A stretch of DNA of 22,153 nucleotides from positions 1-22,153 of IMG/VR virus record IMGVR_UViG_3300023174_003383, one strand, 5' to 3'. The DNA is from a virus. Shown here one piece after another: positions 14,234-19,360 of the stretch; position 1 is the first letter of the stretch; each line of letters starts with the position of its first letter. The translations under genes and the position numbers were made by a program. Below the pieces are notes generated by a model. That model was not told where the DNA came from, searched no databases, and saw only the letters and a program-made list of their open reading frames with translations.

Positions 14234-14978
14234 TCTGTTTAGTCCATGTAACAATTTCCCATGTACCATCATGATGTTCTACCAATGCAGTACATGATTC
14301 AACCCAGTCTCCGTCATTCATGTATGTGACTCCGTCTATGTCTTTGATTTCCGCATGATGAATGTGTCCACATATCACACCATCATAGCCACGTTTCTTG
14401 CAGTAGCCTGCTAGATTTTTTTCGAATTGAAACATAAAATCACTGGCCTTCTTGACTCTATGCTTGAGATATTTGCTAAGGCTCCAGTATCCAAAGCCTA
14501 ATTTATGTCGCAGCCAGTTAAACTTGCTGTTCCAGTCTAACACTAGGTCGTACAACTTATCACCCAGAAATGCAAGCCAAGGAGCAAGACGAGTAATACC
14601 ATCAAATAAATCACCATGTGTAACCAAATAGTGTTTTCCATCTGCACCTATATGTTCTGCGTGATTTTGTATTTCAATAAGACCAAATGAGAAACCATAA
14701 GGTATCATTGGCCTCAAAAACTCATCGTGGTTGCCTGCTATGAATACCACACGGGTGCCACGCTTGGCATGTCCTAGAACTCTGCGAACCACATTGGTAT
14801 GGCTCTGTTTCCACCGCCATTTATTTTGTTGTATCTTCCATGCATCGATGATATCTCCTACGAGATACAGCGTGTCGCATGTGTTGTGTTTGAGAAAGTT
14901 GTTGAGCTTGTCTGCTTGACAATCTCGTGTGCCTAAGTGTACGTCAGAAATAAAAATGCTACGATAAGTTTTCTGCAT
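14205..14978 (-). CDS. plcP: PlcP-like metallophosphoesterase (phospholipase C type)
   Basis: This 257-residue calcineurin-like phosphoesterase belongs with PlcP and LpxH-like enzymes. Metal ligands are visible as SDVHLGT (Asp12, His14), VGDIID (Asp42), GNHDE (Asn83, His84), VTHGD (His121) and GHIHH (His205, His207). The long TRDCQADKLNNFLK, YWSLSKYLKHRVKKA and YMNDGDWVESCTALVEH blocks agree closely with rhizobial/SAR11 PlcP as I remember it. PlcP removes phospholipid head groups to leave diacylglycerol, the acceptor for Agt. The alternative, UDP-2,3-diacylglucosamine hydrolase (LpxH), fits the paired glycosyltransferase less well. The start is 5 nt after GATAAATA, so late expression is likely. 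Confidence 0.8.
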   Translation of the reverse strand: MQKTYRSIFISDVHLGTRDCQADKLNNFLKHNTCDTLYLVGDIIDAWKIQQNKWRWKQSHTNVVRRVLGHAKRGTRVVFIAGNHDEFLRPMIPYGFSFGLIEIQNHAEHIGADGKHYLVTHGDLFDGITRLAPWLAFLGDKLYDLVLDWNSKFNWLRHKLGFGYWSLSKYLKHRVKKASDFMFQFEKNLAGYCKKRGYDGVICGHIHHAEIKDIDGVTYMNDGDWVESCTALVEHHDGTWEIVTWTKQNDKDDTDNN

Positions 14979-14983
14979 AGCAG

Positions 14984-14991
14984 TATTTATC
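14984..14991 (-). promoter_or_regulatory. Late-promoter-like box before plcP
   Basis: The minus strand reads GATAAATA, then CTGCT and the ATG at 14978. There is no Shine-Dalgarno in between; a near-leaderless late transcript is predicted. Confidence 0.5.
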
Positions 14992-15030
14992 GTAGCATGG
15001 TGTTACAAAGATTGCAGTTGTATTACAAAC

Positions 15031-15189
15031 TCAGATCCTTACCAGTACCCACTTAGCTGTAAATGGTTTACCTTCGGCCTTGTGTTTCAGTATCTTAGCG
15101 AACTCTTTTTTACGAAGTTCGGAAACCGTTTCTGTATCATGGTCGACGCAAGCCCTGTACAGTTTAGCTAATAGCTTTTTCTGTTTCAT
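15031..15189 (-). CDS. Small basic conserved phage protein, 52 residues
   Basis: This short gene starts at ATG 15189 with a strong AGGAGG eight nt upstream. The product is lysine-rich and helical (KKLLAKLYRACVDHDTETVSEL, then RKKEFAKILKHKAEGKPF, ending in WVLVRI). I recall similar short proteins in marine T4-like phages, with no known function. An AATAAATA late-like box (15210-15217) lies about 20 nt upstream and overlaps the stop of the orphan ahpD tail, so this gene was probably the original downstream neighbour of ahpD before the HNH cassette arrived. The following 52 bp to plcP hold only its promoter. Confidence 0.75.
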   Translation of the reverse strand: MKQKKLLAKLYRACVDHDTETVSELRKKEFAKILKHKAEGKPFTAKWVLVRI

Positions 15190-15209
15190 GGTTGTGTCCT
15201 CCTGTACTT

Positions 15210-15217
15210 TATTTATT
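15210..15217 (-). promoter_or_regulatory. Late-promoter-like box AATAAATA before the 52-residue gene
   Basis: AATAAATA overlaps the TAA of the orphan ahpD tail; AGGAGG and the ATG at 15189 follow, so this transcript would have a normal leader. Confidence 0.45.
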
Positions 15218-15332
15218 AACTGTTTAACACCTTAGCAACAGAATTCATTACGCTAGCAATGCGTCCAATGTCACGAAGTTGTTCCACTGTATAGCCTTCT
15301 GTCTTCAATGTTTCATAATGTGCTTTTACACA
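15216..15332 (-). pseudogene. Orphan 3' end of ahpD (codons 131 to stop)
   Basis: The minus strand encodes a start-less fragment beginning exactly at the second Cys codon of the AhpD CxxC motif (TGT GTA AAA GCA CAT) and reading to VAKVLNS-stop. Over the 37 codons after that Cys, 33 residues equal the intact AhpD at 16454-16960, while 35 of 111 nt differ, nearly all at synonymous sites. It uses CGT/CGC for Arg, as do ahpC and the N-terminal part of ahpD, whereas the intact ahpD end uses AGA. It adjoins the stop of the 15335-15745 gene by 2 nt. It is most simply the original ahpD end, cut off by insertion of the HNH cassette. Confidence 0.88.
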
Positions 15333-15334
15333 GA

Positions 15335-15745
15335 TTAATCTTTATCTTTCAATCTTTCCCACGAGGCATTAGCAGTATCTTGATTTTTCTTAGCATACTT
15401 AGGATCAGTGTCTGCTTGCTTAGAAGTCACTCTATCTACTGCTCGTTTATGAACCTTTGCCAACTGTTTTTGACCTTTAGCAGTATCGCCGTATTCTTCT
15501 AAAGAGCCTTCCGCCACACCTTGATTTTTATTAAATCCAAAATTACCAAACTGACGATAGAATTTTATTGCATCATTAAAATATGCGTTAAATTCTGGGG
15601 TGCCTTTTTTGTACCCAATCTTTGTTAATTCTTGTTCAATATGACGAACTAGTGGCATCTCTGCTTTTAATAACTCTGGTGCGCCTTCCGCCACACCTTG
15701 CTGGTTGGCTTCTATTAAGTTGATGTAATCTCTAAGTGTTTTCAT
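15335..15745 (-). CDS. Phage protein with GVAEG repeats, unknown function
   Basis: A 136-residue protein begins MKTLRDYINLIEANQQGVAEG. It carries the motif NQQGVAEG near residue 14 and NQGVAEGSLEEYG near residue 73. The middle part (LLKAEMPLVRHIEQELTKIGYKKGTPEFNAYFNDAIKFYRQFG) is helical; the C-terminus is charged (KQADTDPKYAKKNQDT). VAE-G and LIE-A fit the loose consensus (hydrophobic-x-E before a small residue) cut by T4-type prohead proteases, so a processed capsid-internal or late protein is possible. I recall MKTLRDYI...QGVAEG starts in other uncultured phage proteins. The gene sits between the HNH gene and the orphan ahpD tail, so it may have come with the cassette. The start at 15745 follows AATAAATA by 7 nt. 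Confidence 0.65.
   Translation of the reverse strand: MKTLRDYINLIEANQQGVAEGAPELLKAEMPLVRHIEQELTKIGYKKGTPEFNAYFNDAIKFYRQFGNFGFNKNQGVAEGSLEEYGDTAKGQKQLAKVHKRAVDRVTSKQADTDPKYAKKNQDTANASWERLKDKD
15506..15523 (-). repeat. 18-nt direct repeat coding QGVAEG, copy 2
   Basis: The minus strand reads CAAGGTGTGGCGGAAGGC, identical to 15683-15700. It is GC-rich compared with its AT-rich surroundings. Confidence 0.85.
15683..15700 (-). repeat. 18-nt direct repeat coding QGVAEG, copy 1
   Basis: Perfect copy of 15506-15523 in the same frame and gene, coding Q-G-V-A-E-G. Confidence 0.85.
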
Positions 15746-15752
15746 AATGTAG

Positions 15753-15760
15753 TATTTATT
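15753..15760 (-). promoter_or_regulatory. Late-promoter-like box before the GVAEG gene
   Basis: AATAAATA includes the TAA stop of the HNH gene and is followed by CTACATT and the ATG at 15745. Confidence 0.45.
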
Positions 15761-16442
15761 CCTTGTTCTTACAGTTATCGCCGTGCCAACGATTGAACAT
15801 TCCGGAACTAACTGTTTTATTACAATGCGGGCAGACTTTTTTGATTTGGCTCGGATGTGTTCCATTTGCCAGTTGATTCTTTACAGATTTGCCGCCCAAA
15901 AAGTTATGGGTTCCTTCTGCTATTCGTTTCTCATTAGTTTGACGGGAAACTGCTCCGCCCAAAAACGGATGTGTTCCGTTCTTGACTTTTTCTAACTCTT
16001 TTTTACGGGCCCAATCTTTATCCAAAAATGTATGGTTGCCTTCGGCTATTCGCTTTAAGTTTCTTTTACTTGCCTTTTCACTATCTTGCCAGTGATGATT
16101 GCCTGCTTCGACTAATCTGTCTTGTGCTTGCTTTTGTATCTTGCCACCAAGAAAGTTATGGGTTCCATTCTCAACTGCTTTGAGTGCTCCTAATCTTGAT
16201 AGATTAGACTTCTCTTCTGGTGTAATATCTAGTGCTCCGGAAATCAACAAACAAGCATACCAGTCTCCTTGACTGTAGTGTATGTCGTAGTGTTCCTGGA
16301 TAGTGACTGCTTTAAGATTTAGAGGATTATTATTAGAGTGATCCCCATCGATGTGATGGATTTCAAAAGATCGTCCATCAGCATCAACGGGGATTTCACC
16401 GTAGTGCTGTTTGTATATTTTTCTATAAGATCGGTCTCTCAT
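15756..16442 (-). CDS. HNH homing endonuclease with GTH/GNH DNA-binding repeats
   Basis: Starting at ATG 16442, five nt after a GATAAATA box, this is a 228-residue protein. The HNH domain is near the N-terminus: FEIHHIDGDHSNNNPLNL (His29-His30, Asn-rich loop), then the second strand and EHYDIHYSQG. Six units of the form G(T/N)H-x-F-L-G-G (GTHNFLGGK, GNHHWQDSE, GNHTFLDKD, GTHPFLGGA, GTHNFLGGK, GTHPS) follow about every 20 residues, as in modular sequence-recognition regions of phage HNH enzymes. The end, CPHC-x(14)-H-x(3)-C, is a probable zinc finger. An in-frame ATG at 16457 would overlap ahpD. It lies directly after a recoded ahpD end and near the orphan ahpD end, so ahpD is its likely target. 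Confidence 0.9.
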   Translation of the reverse strand: MRDRSYRKIYKQHYGEIPVDADGRSFEIHHIDGDHSNNNPLNLKAVTIQEHYDIHYSQGDWYACLLISGALDITPEEKSNLSRLGALKAVENGTHNFLGGKIQKQAQDRLVEAGNHHWQDSEKASKRNLKRIAEGNHTFLDKDWARKKELEKVKNGTHPFLGGAVSRQTNEKRIAEGTHNFLGGKSVKNQLANGTHPSQIKKVCPHCNKTVSSGMFNRWHGDNCKNKE

Positions 16443-16447
16443 AGAAA

Positions 16448-16455
16448 TATTTATC
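16448..16455 (-). promoter_or_regulatory. Late-promoter-like box before the HNH gene
   Basis: GATAAATA overlaps the TGA stop of ahpD (AGT TGA TAAATA) and is followed by TTTCT and the ATG at 16442. Confidence 0.5.
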
Positions 16456-16960
16456 AACTATTCAGCACCTTTGCTACACTATTCATTACTGCCGCTATTC
16501 TGCCGATGTCTCTCAACTGCTCGACAGTATAACCCATAGTCTTCAAACCATCGTAATGGGCTTTTACGCAAAACTCGCATTTACCAACAATGCTTGCAGC
16601 CAAACTGAATGCTTCAAAGTTTGACTTGGTAGTTCCACCATGACTTGCAATAGCATTCATACGTAACTGTGCTGGCAAACCTTTTAGAGCAGGATCATCT
16701 GCCATTTCTACATAAGGATACCATACATTGTTCTGTGCCATGATACTTGCGGCAGTCATTGCTGACTCTGCGTGAACAGGACCATCTGCTAACAAGATAC
16801 TCAACACCTTACCGTTACCAGTTGCAGCCAATGCTGCTACAGCACAGCCTATGGCCACATCTGCATCTAATGTACTACGCAAAAGGACAGCATCAAGATT
16901 TAACTTGGTGTCCTTTGCGTAGTCTGGCAACGCTTCTTTGATAGCGTCATTGAATGCCAT
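16454..16960 (-). CDS. ahpD: AhpD-like alkylhydroperoxidase, with recoded 3' end
   Basis: This 168-residue protein has the AhpD signature GKCEFCVKAHYDG with redox Cys128 and Cys131 and His135. AhpD regenerates AhpC and has weak peroxidase activity itself. The length is usual (about 175). Its start overlaps the last base of the ahpC stop (TAATG), so the pair is one operon from the 17555-17583 promoter. The oddity is in the last 37 codons: they use AGA for Arg, unlike the CGT of the rest of ahpD and ahpC, and differ from the orphan ahpD end at 15216-15332 by 35 of 111 nt but only 4 residues. The end seems to have come with the downstream HNH cassette. Confidence 0.93.
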   Translation of the reverse strand: MAFNDAIKEALPDYAKDTKLNLDAVLLRSTLDADVAIGCAVAALAATGNGKVLSILLADGPVHAESAMTAASIMAQNNVWYPYVEMADDPALKGLPAQLRMNAIASHGGTTKSNFEAFSLAASIVGKCEFCVKAHYDGLKTMGYTVEQLRDIGRIAAVMNSVAKVLNS

Positions 16961-17499
16961 TATAGTGTCTCTCCGCCTACTGTACGGTTACAAGCGCACA
17001 ACTCGCCTGTTTGTAGCGCATCCAATACACGAAGTGTTTCTTCTGGGCTACGACCAACATTTAAGTTGTTGACAGTAACGTGTTGGATAACATTTTCTGG
17101 GTCAACGATGAATGTTGCACGAAGTGCGGCACCTGCTGGAGCATAGAACACACCTAGTTGTTCAATCAATGACAGCTCGCCACGCTGTGTGTCTGCGAAC
17201 TGTGTATGTGTGATCTTTGCAAGATCTGGATGAGACTTCTGCCATGCTACTTTACAGAACTCATTGTCTGTGCTACCTGTTAGTAATACTGCGTCACGGT
17301 CAGCAAAGTCACCAGCCAACTTATCATATGCTACAATCTCTGTAGGACAAACGAATGTGAAGTCCTTTGGGTAGTAAACGATTACTTTCCACTTGCCTGC
17401 GAATGACTCATCTGTGATATCAAAGAATGCATCTTCTGGTTGTCCTGGCTTGACTCCTGTTACTACAAATTTTTCTAACTTATCGCCAACTGTTTTCAT
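16960..17499 (-). CDS. ahpC: AhpC-type 2-Cys peroxiredoxin
   Basis: This 179-residue peroxiredoxin reduces H2O2, peroxynitrite and alkyl hydroperoxides. The peroxidatic site is FTFVCPTEIVAY (Cys51). The C-terminal resolving region ELCACNR has Cys168 and Cys170, as in mycobacterial-type AhpC that is recycled by AhpD. Substrate-site residues (PTE and R117-like RATFIVDPE) are present. An AAGGAGA ribosome site precedes the ATG. It is driven by its own sigma-70-like promoter and has a 5'-end hairpin. Phage carriage may counter oxidative damage late in infection. Confidence 0.95.
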   Translation of the reverse strand: MKTVGDKLEKFVVTGVKPGQPEDAFFDITDESFAGKWKVIVYYPKDFTFVCPTEIVAYDKLAGDFADRDAVLLTGSTDNEFCKVAWQKSHPDLAKITHTQFADTQRGELSLIEQLGVFYAPAGAALRATFIVDPENVIQHVTVNNLNVGRSPEETLRVLDALQTGELCACNRTVGGETL

Positions 17500-17533
17500 A
17501 TCTTCTCCTTGTGTGTGTTGAAAACTAACTCTT

Positions 17534-17547
17534 CAGTGTTTACACTG
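17534..17547 (-). promoter_or_regulatory. 5'-end hairpin of the ahpC mRNA
   Basis: CAGTGT/ACACTG pairs perfectly, just one base after the predicted +1 (about 17548). It probably protects the 5' end. Confidence 0.55.
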
Positions 17548-17554
17548 ATAACTT

Positions 17555-17583
17555 ATTGTAATAGTATTTAATAATAAGATCAA
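17555..17583 (-). promoter_or_regulatory. Sigma-70-like promoter of ahpCD
   Basis: Minus strand TTGATC (17578-17583), 17 bp, TACAAT (17555-17560). A TTAAATAC late-like core lies inside the spacer, so this site could serve in both phases. Confidence 0.7.
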
Positions 17584-17644
17584 GTGTTTTAATTGATTTT
17601 TACAATAATTATTTCTATTAGGCTTATTGATTTTTTAAATAAAG

Positions 17645-17666
17645 AAAAGGACCCGAAGGTCCTTTT
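17645..17666 (-). terminator. Rho-independent terminator after the OMP gene
   Basis: The minus strand reads AAAAGGACC-TTCG-GGTCCTTTT, then CTTT. The 9-bp stem with a UUCG loop lies 13 nt after the stop at 17680. Confidence 0.9.
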
Positions 17667-17679
17667 ATCATAAGTTAGA

Positions 17680-18135
17680 TTAGAAACCTACTTTGATACC
17701 TGCACTGATTACGTTGCCATCAAAGTTGTTAACACGACTTTGGAAAGCTGATTGATAACGGTAGTCTGCTGTCAAAGCAACAGTCTTAGTTACAGCATAG
17801 CTAGCACCTACGCCAACTGAACCTTGCCAACCATTAGAAGTAGTTGTTGGATCTAGGTATGCAACACCGATCTTTGGTGTGATAGTGAAATCACCGAATT
17901 TGGCAACATCATATCCGCCAACTAGGCTCCAACGATTTGTGTCGTTGGTATTTTGAGTATAACGCTCAAAACCACCTGTTACGCTTACTTTGTCAAATTT
18001 CTGACCAACTGTAATTCCAAGACCGTTACGATCCGGAGTTTGGCTGTAGTCACGTTGTGTTGTCAAGCCGATCTCAACAGCAGAAGCTGATCCAACTGCT
18101 AGGGCTAATAGAGTTGCTAGTGCAATTTTCTTCAT
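17680..18135 (-). CDS. Outer-membrane beta-barrel protein
   Basis: This 151-residue protein has a Sec signal peptide (MKKIALATLLALAVGSASA, cleavage before V20). The mature part is about eight amphipathic beta strands (such as GLGITVGQKF, VSVTGGFERY, WSLVGGYDV, GSVGVGASYAV, VALTADYRYQS) and ends in ISAGIKVGF, the C-terminal Phe of the BAM insertion signal. It is probably an 8-stranded porin-like or OmpA/OmpW-size barrel. It is monocistronic, with a strong promoter, 5' hairpin, good ribosome site and terminator, so high expression is expected. Phage-encoded OMPs can alter phage receptors or permeability; the role here is unknown. Confidence 0.85.
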   Translation of the reverse strand: MKKIALATLLALAVGSASAVEIGLTTQRDYSQTPDRNGLGITVGQKFDKVSVTGGFERYTQNTNDTNRWSLVGGYDVAKFGDFTITPKIGVAYLDPTTTSNGWQGSVGVGASYAVTKTVALTADYRYQSAFQSRVNNFDGNVISAGIKVGF

Positions 18136-18155
18136 GTTTAATTCCTTTTAAAATA

Positions 18156-18204
18156 ATGACTATTGTCATCCACTATTATATAGCAGAATCTATATAGAGG
18201 TCAA
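18156..18204 (-). promoter_or_regulatory. Sigma-70 promoter and 5' hairpin of the OMP gene
   Basis: Minus strand TTGACC (18199-18204), 18 bp, TATAAT (18175-18180). The predicted +1 is near 18168; the hairpin ATGAC/GTCAT (18156-18169) begins there. The -35 abuts the U-run of the tmRNA terminator, in the same GCTTTTTCTTGAC string as at 12983-12996. Confidence 0.75.
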
Positions 18205-18205
18205 G

Positions 18206-18232
18206 AAAAAGCGGCATTTTCAGCCGCTTTTT
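18206..18232 (-). terminator. Terminator after the tmRNA
   Basis: On the minus strand the stem GCGGC/GCCGC with loop TGAAAAT is followed by TTTTTC. An A-run on the other side makes it potentially bidirectional. Confidence 0.88.
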
Positions 18233-18619
18233 GGTAGTTTTGTTTACAAGGTATTTCCTACCCCGGACCGCTGTTTTTTAGGCAGCTAGAGCAAATCTGC
18301 TTTCATTAGCAGCACCGCGAACGGTGTTACCAGTGAAGCTCATTGCGCTGAAGTCAAATGTATCTGCGTTTGCATTTACGAGTTTTGCTTGATTAACGGT
18401 CATCGCCTACCGTGTTGCCGTCTCCATTATCTCACCCTGTCGAAACCATGGCAGGCCCATTTAAACACACTTTGGTTTATTAAGAGTTATGACTATGTCA
18501 AAGAGCTCCTGGGATACCAAACCTGATCTTTTTACGGATTCAAGTATGCTTAGGTGGACCTGGCGGGAGTCGAACCCGCGTCCAGAATGCCTTCACTTTG
18601 AAGGGATTACAACAATTCC
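18233..18619 (-). ncRNA. ssrA: Circularly permuted (two-piece) tmRNA
   Basis: Read on the minus strand, the acceptor piece comes first: hairpin CCTTCA/TGAAGG, T-arm GACGCGGGTTCGACTCCCGCC, acceptor strand CAGGTCC, discriminator A and CC, ending at 18553. After about 94 nt of intervening sequence the coding piece begins at 18458 with GGGCCTG, which pairs with CAGGTCC over 7 bp (one G-U), then GGTTTCGACAGGG as in tmRNA 5' ends. The resume codon is GCA in GTAAAT-GCA-AAC. The tag is 31 codons, beginning ANADTFDF and ending ANESRFALAA, then TAA. ALAA is the ClpXP/ClpAP degron. Permuted tmRNAs occur in alphaproteobacteria, some betaproteobacteria and cyanobacteria. Outer ends are approximate. No strong own promoter is visible; transcription from 19064-19092 through csp is likely. 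Confidence 0.93.
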
Positions 18620-18688
18620 TTACATGAAAACTTCAATCAAAACAAATACAACAATTAAAACTGCTACAATGATTTGATATGCTTTCAT
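18620..18688 (-). CDS. 22-residue single-span membrane microprotein
   Basis: Five nt after the csp stop an ATG opens a 22-codon frame: MKAYQ, then IIVAVLIVVFVLI, then EVFM-stop. The product is a single hydrophobic helix with a positively charged N-terminus, so insertion with the N-terminus in the cytoplasm is expected. There is no clear Shine-Dalgarno; the TAAGTAATATG spacing suggests translational coupling to csp. Its stop directly abuts the tmRNA acceptor piece. It may be a real regulatory microprotein (such as a protease or channel modulator), or just part of the tmRNA leader that happens to be open. Confidence 0.5.
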   Translation of the reverse strand: MKAYQIIVAVLIVVFVLIEVFM

Positions 18689-18693
18689 ATTAC

Positions 18694-18897
18694 TTATGCA
18701 GGCTGGATATTACTAGCCTGTTGTCCTTTTTGACCCTGAGTCACTTCAAACCTTACACTTTGACCTTCTTGTAGGCTCTTGAAGCCACTCGAATTAATCT
18801 GTGAAAAGTGAGCAAATAAGTCTGCGCCACCATCGTCCGGAGTAATGAATCCAAAACCTTTGGCGTCGTTAAACCATTTTACTTTTCCTGTTACCAT
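18694..18897 (-). CDS. cspA: Cold-shock protein (CspA family)
   Basis: This 67-residue OB-fold nucleic-acid chaperone is full length. The RNP1-like KGFGFITPD and RNP2-like DLFAHFSQI motifs and the N-terminal GKVKWFND are intact; the end is [14 protein letters not shown]. It binds single-stranded RNA or DNA and melts structure. A likely promoter inside the upstream ybaN-like gene (19064-19092) gives a leader of about 160 nt, close to the length of the regulatory E. coli cspA leader. It is followed by the microprotein and the tmRNA, so the three may be one transcript. AAGGAAAAAAG precedes the ATG. Confidence 0.95.
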   Translation of the reverse strand: MVTGKVKWFNDAKGFGFITPDDGGADLFAHFSQINSSGFKSLQEGQSVRFEVTQGQKGQQASNIQPA

Positions 18898-18939
18898 TTT
18901 ACTTTTTTCCTTGTGTTAAAAATGTTTATCTGTGTGTGT

Positions 18940-19359
18940 TTAAAATTGATTGTTGAACCAACCAACTTTTTTACCTTCTGCAATGCGTTTTTCATATGCT
19001 TCGACACTGCCTGGCCATCTCCAGGCCCAAATTGCCACCAAGCACATAAAGGCTGCTGTATATAGTATACCACGAGTAGGTACGTTTGTCAACCACATTA
19101 TTACCAAACTGCTGGTCATCATGGCCAACATAAAATATTTCATCTTGTTTGGAAATACTCTGCGCTCATTCCAATTGGTCAGGAACGGTCCGAAGATTTT
19201 GTGATTGTACAACCAGGCATGCATCTTTGGCGATCCCTTGGCAAAGCAGTATGCGGCAAACACCACAAAACAACTGTAGGGAATGCCGGGTGTGATCAAT
19301 CCAACATAGGCCATGCCTAGACTAAGAAATCCTAGTATTTTCCAAAATAATTTTTTCAT
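18940..19359 (-). CDS. YbaN/DUF454-family inner-membrane protein
   Basis: This 139-residue protein matches the small YbaN family. The N-terminal helix LFWKILGFLSLGMAYVGLITPGIP with the conserved GLITPGIPYSCFVVFAAYCFAKGSPKMHAWLYNHKIFGPFL is diagnostic. Two further hydrophobic segments (about 75-90 and 97-113) follow. Function is unknown in bacteria. It is found in proteobacteria and probably came from the host. It starts one nt after the spike gene stop (TAATATG) without a clear ribosome site. A strong promoter for the downstream csp lies within its coding sequence. Confidence 0.85.
   Translation of the reverse strand: MKKLFWKILGFLSLGMAYVGLITPGIPYSCFVVFAAYCFAKGSPKMHAWLYNHKIFGPFLTNWNERRVFPNKMKYFMLAMMTSSLVIMWLTNVPTRGILYTAAFMCLVAIWAWRWPGSVEAYEKRIAEGKKVGWFNNQF
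19064..19092 (-). promoter_or_regulatory. Internal sigma-70 promoter for csp-microprotein-tmRNA
   Basis: Minus strand TTGACA (19087-19092), 17 bp, TATACT (19064-19069), inside the ybaN-like gene. The predicted +1 near 19057 gives a leader of about 160 nt before csp. Confidence 0.75.
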
Positions 19360-19360
19360 A

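Noticed and set aside
18553-18590. T-arm and acceptor-like sequence that could be called a tRNA
   Set aside because: There is no anticodon or D arm in front of it. It pairs with 18452-18458 and belongs to the permuted tmRNA.
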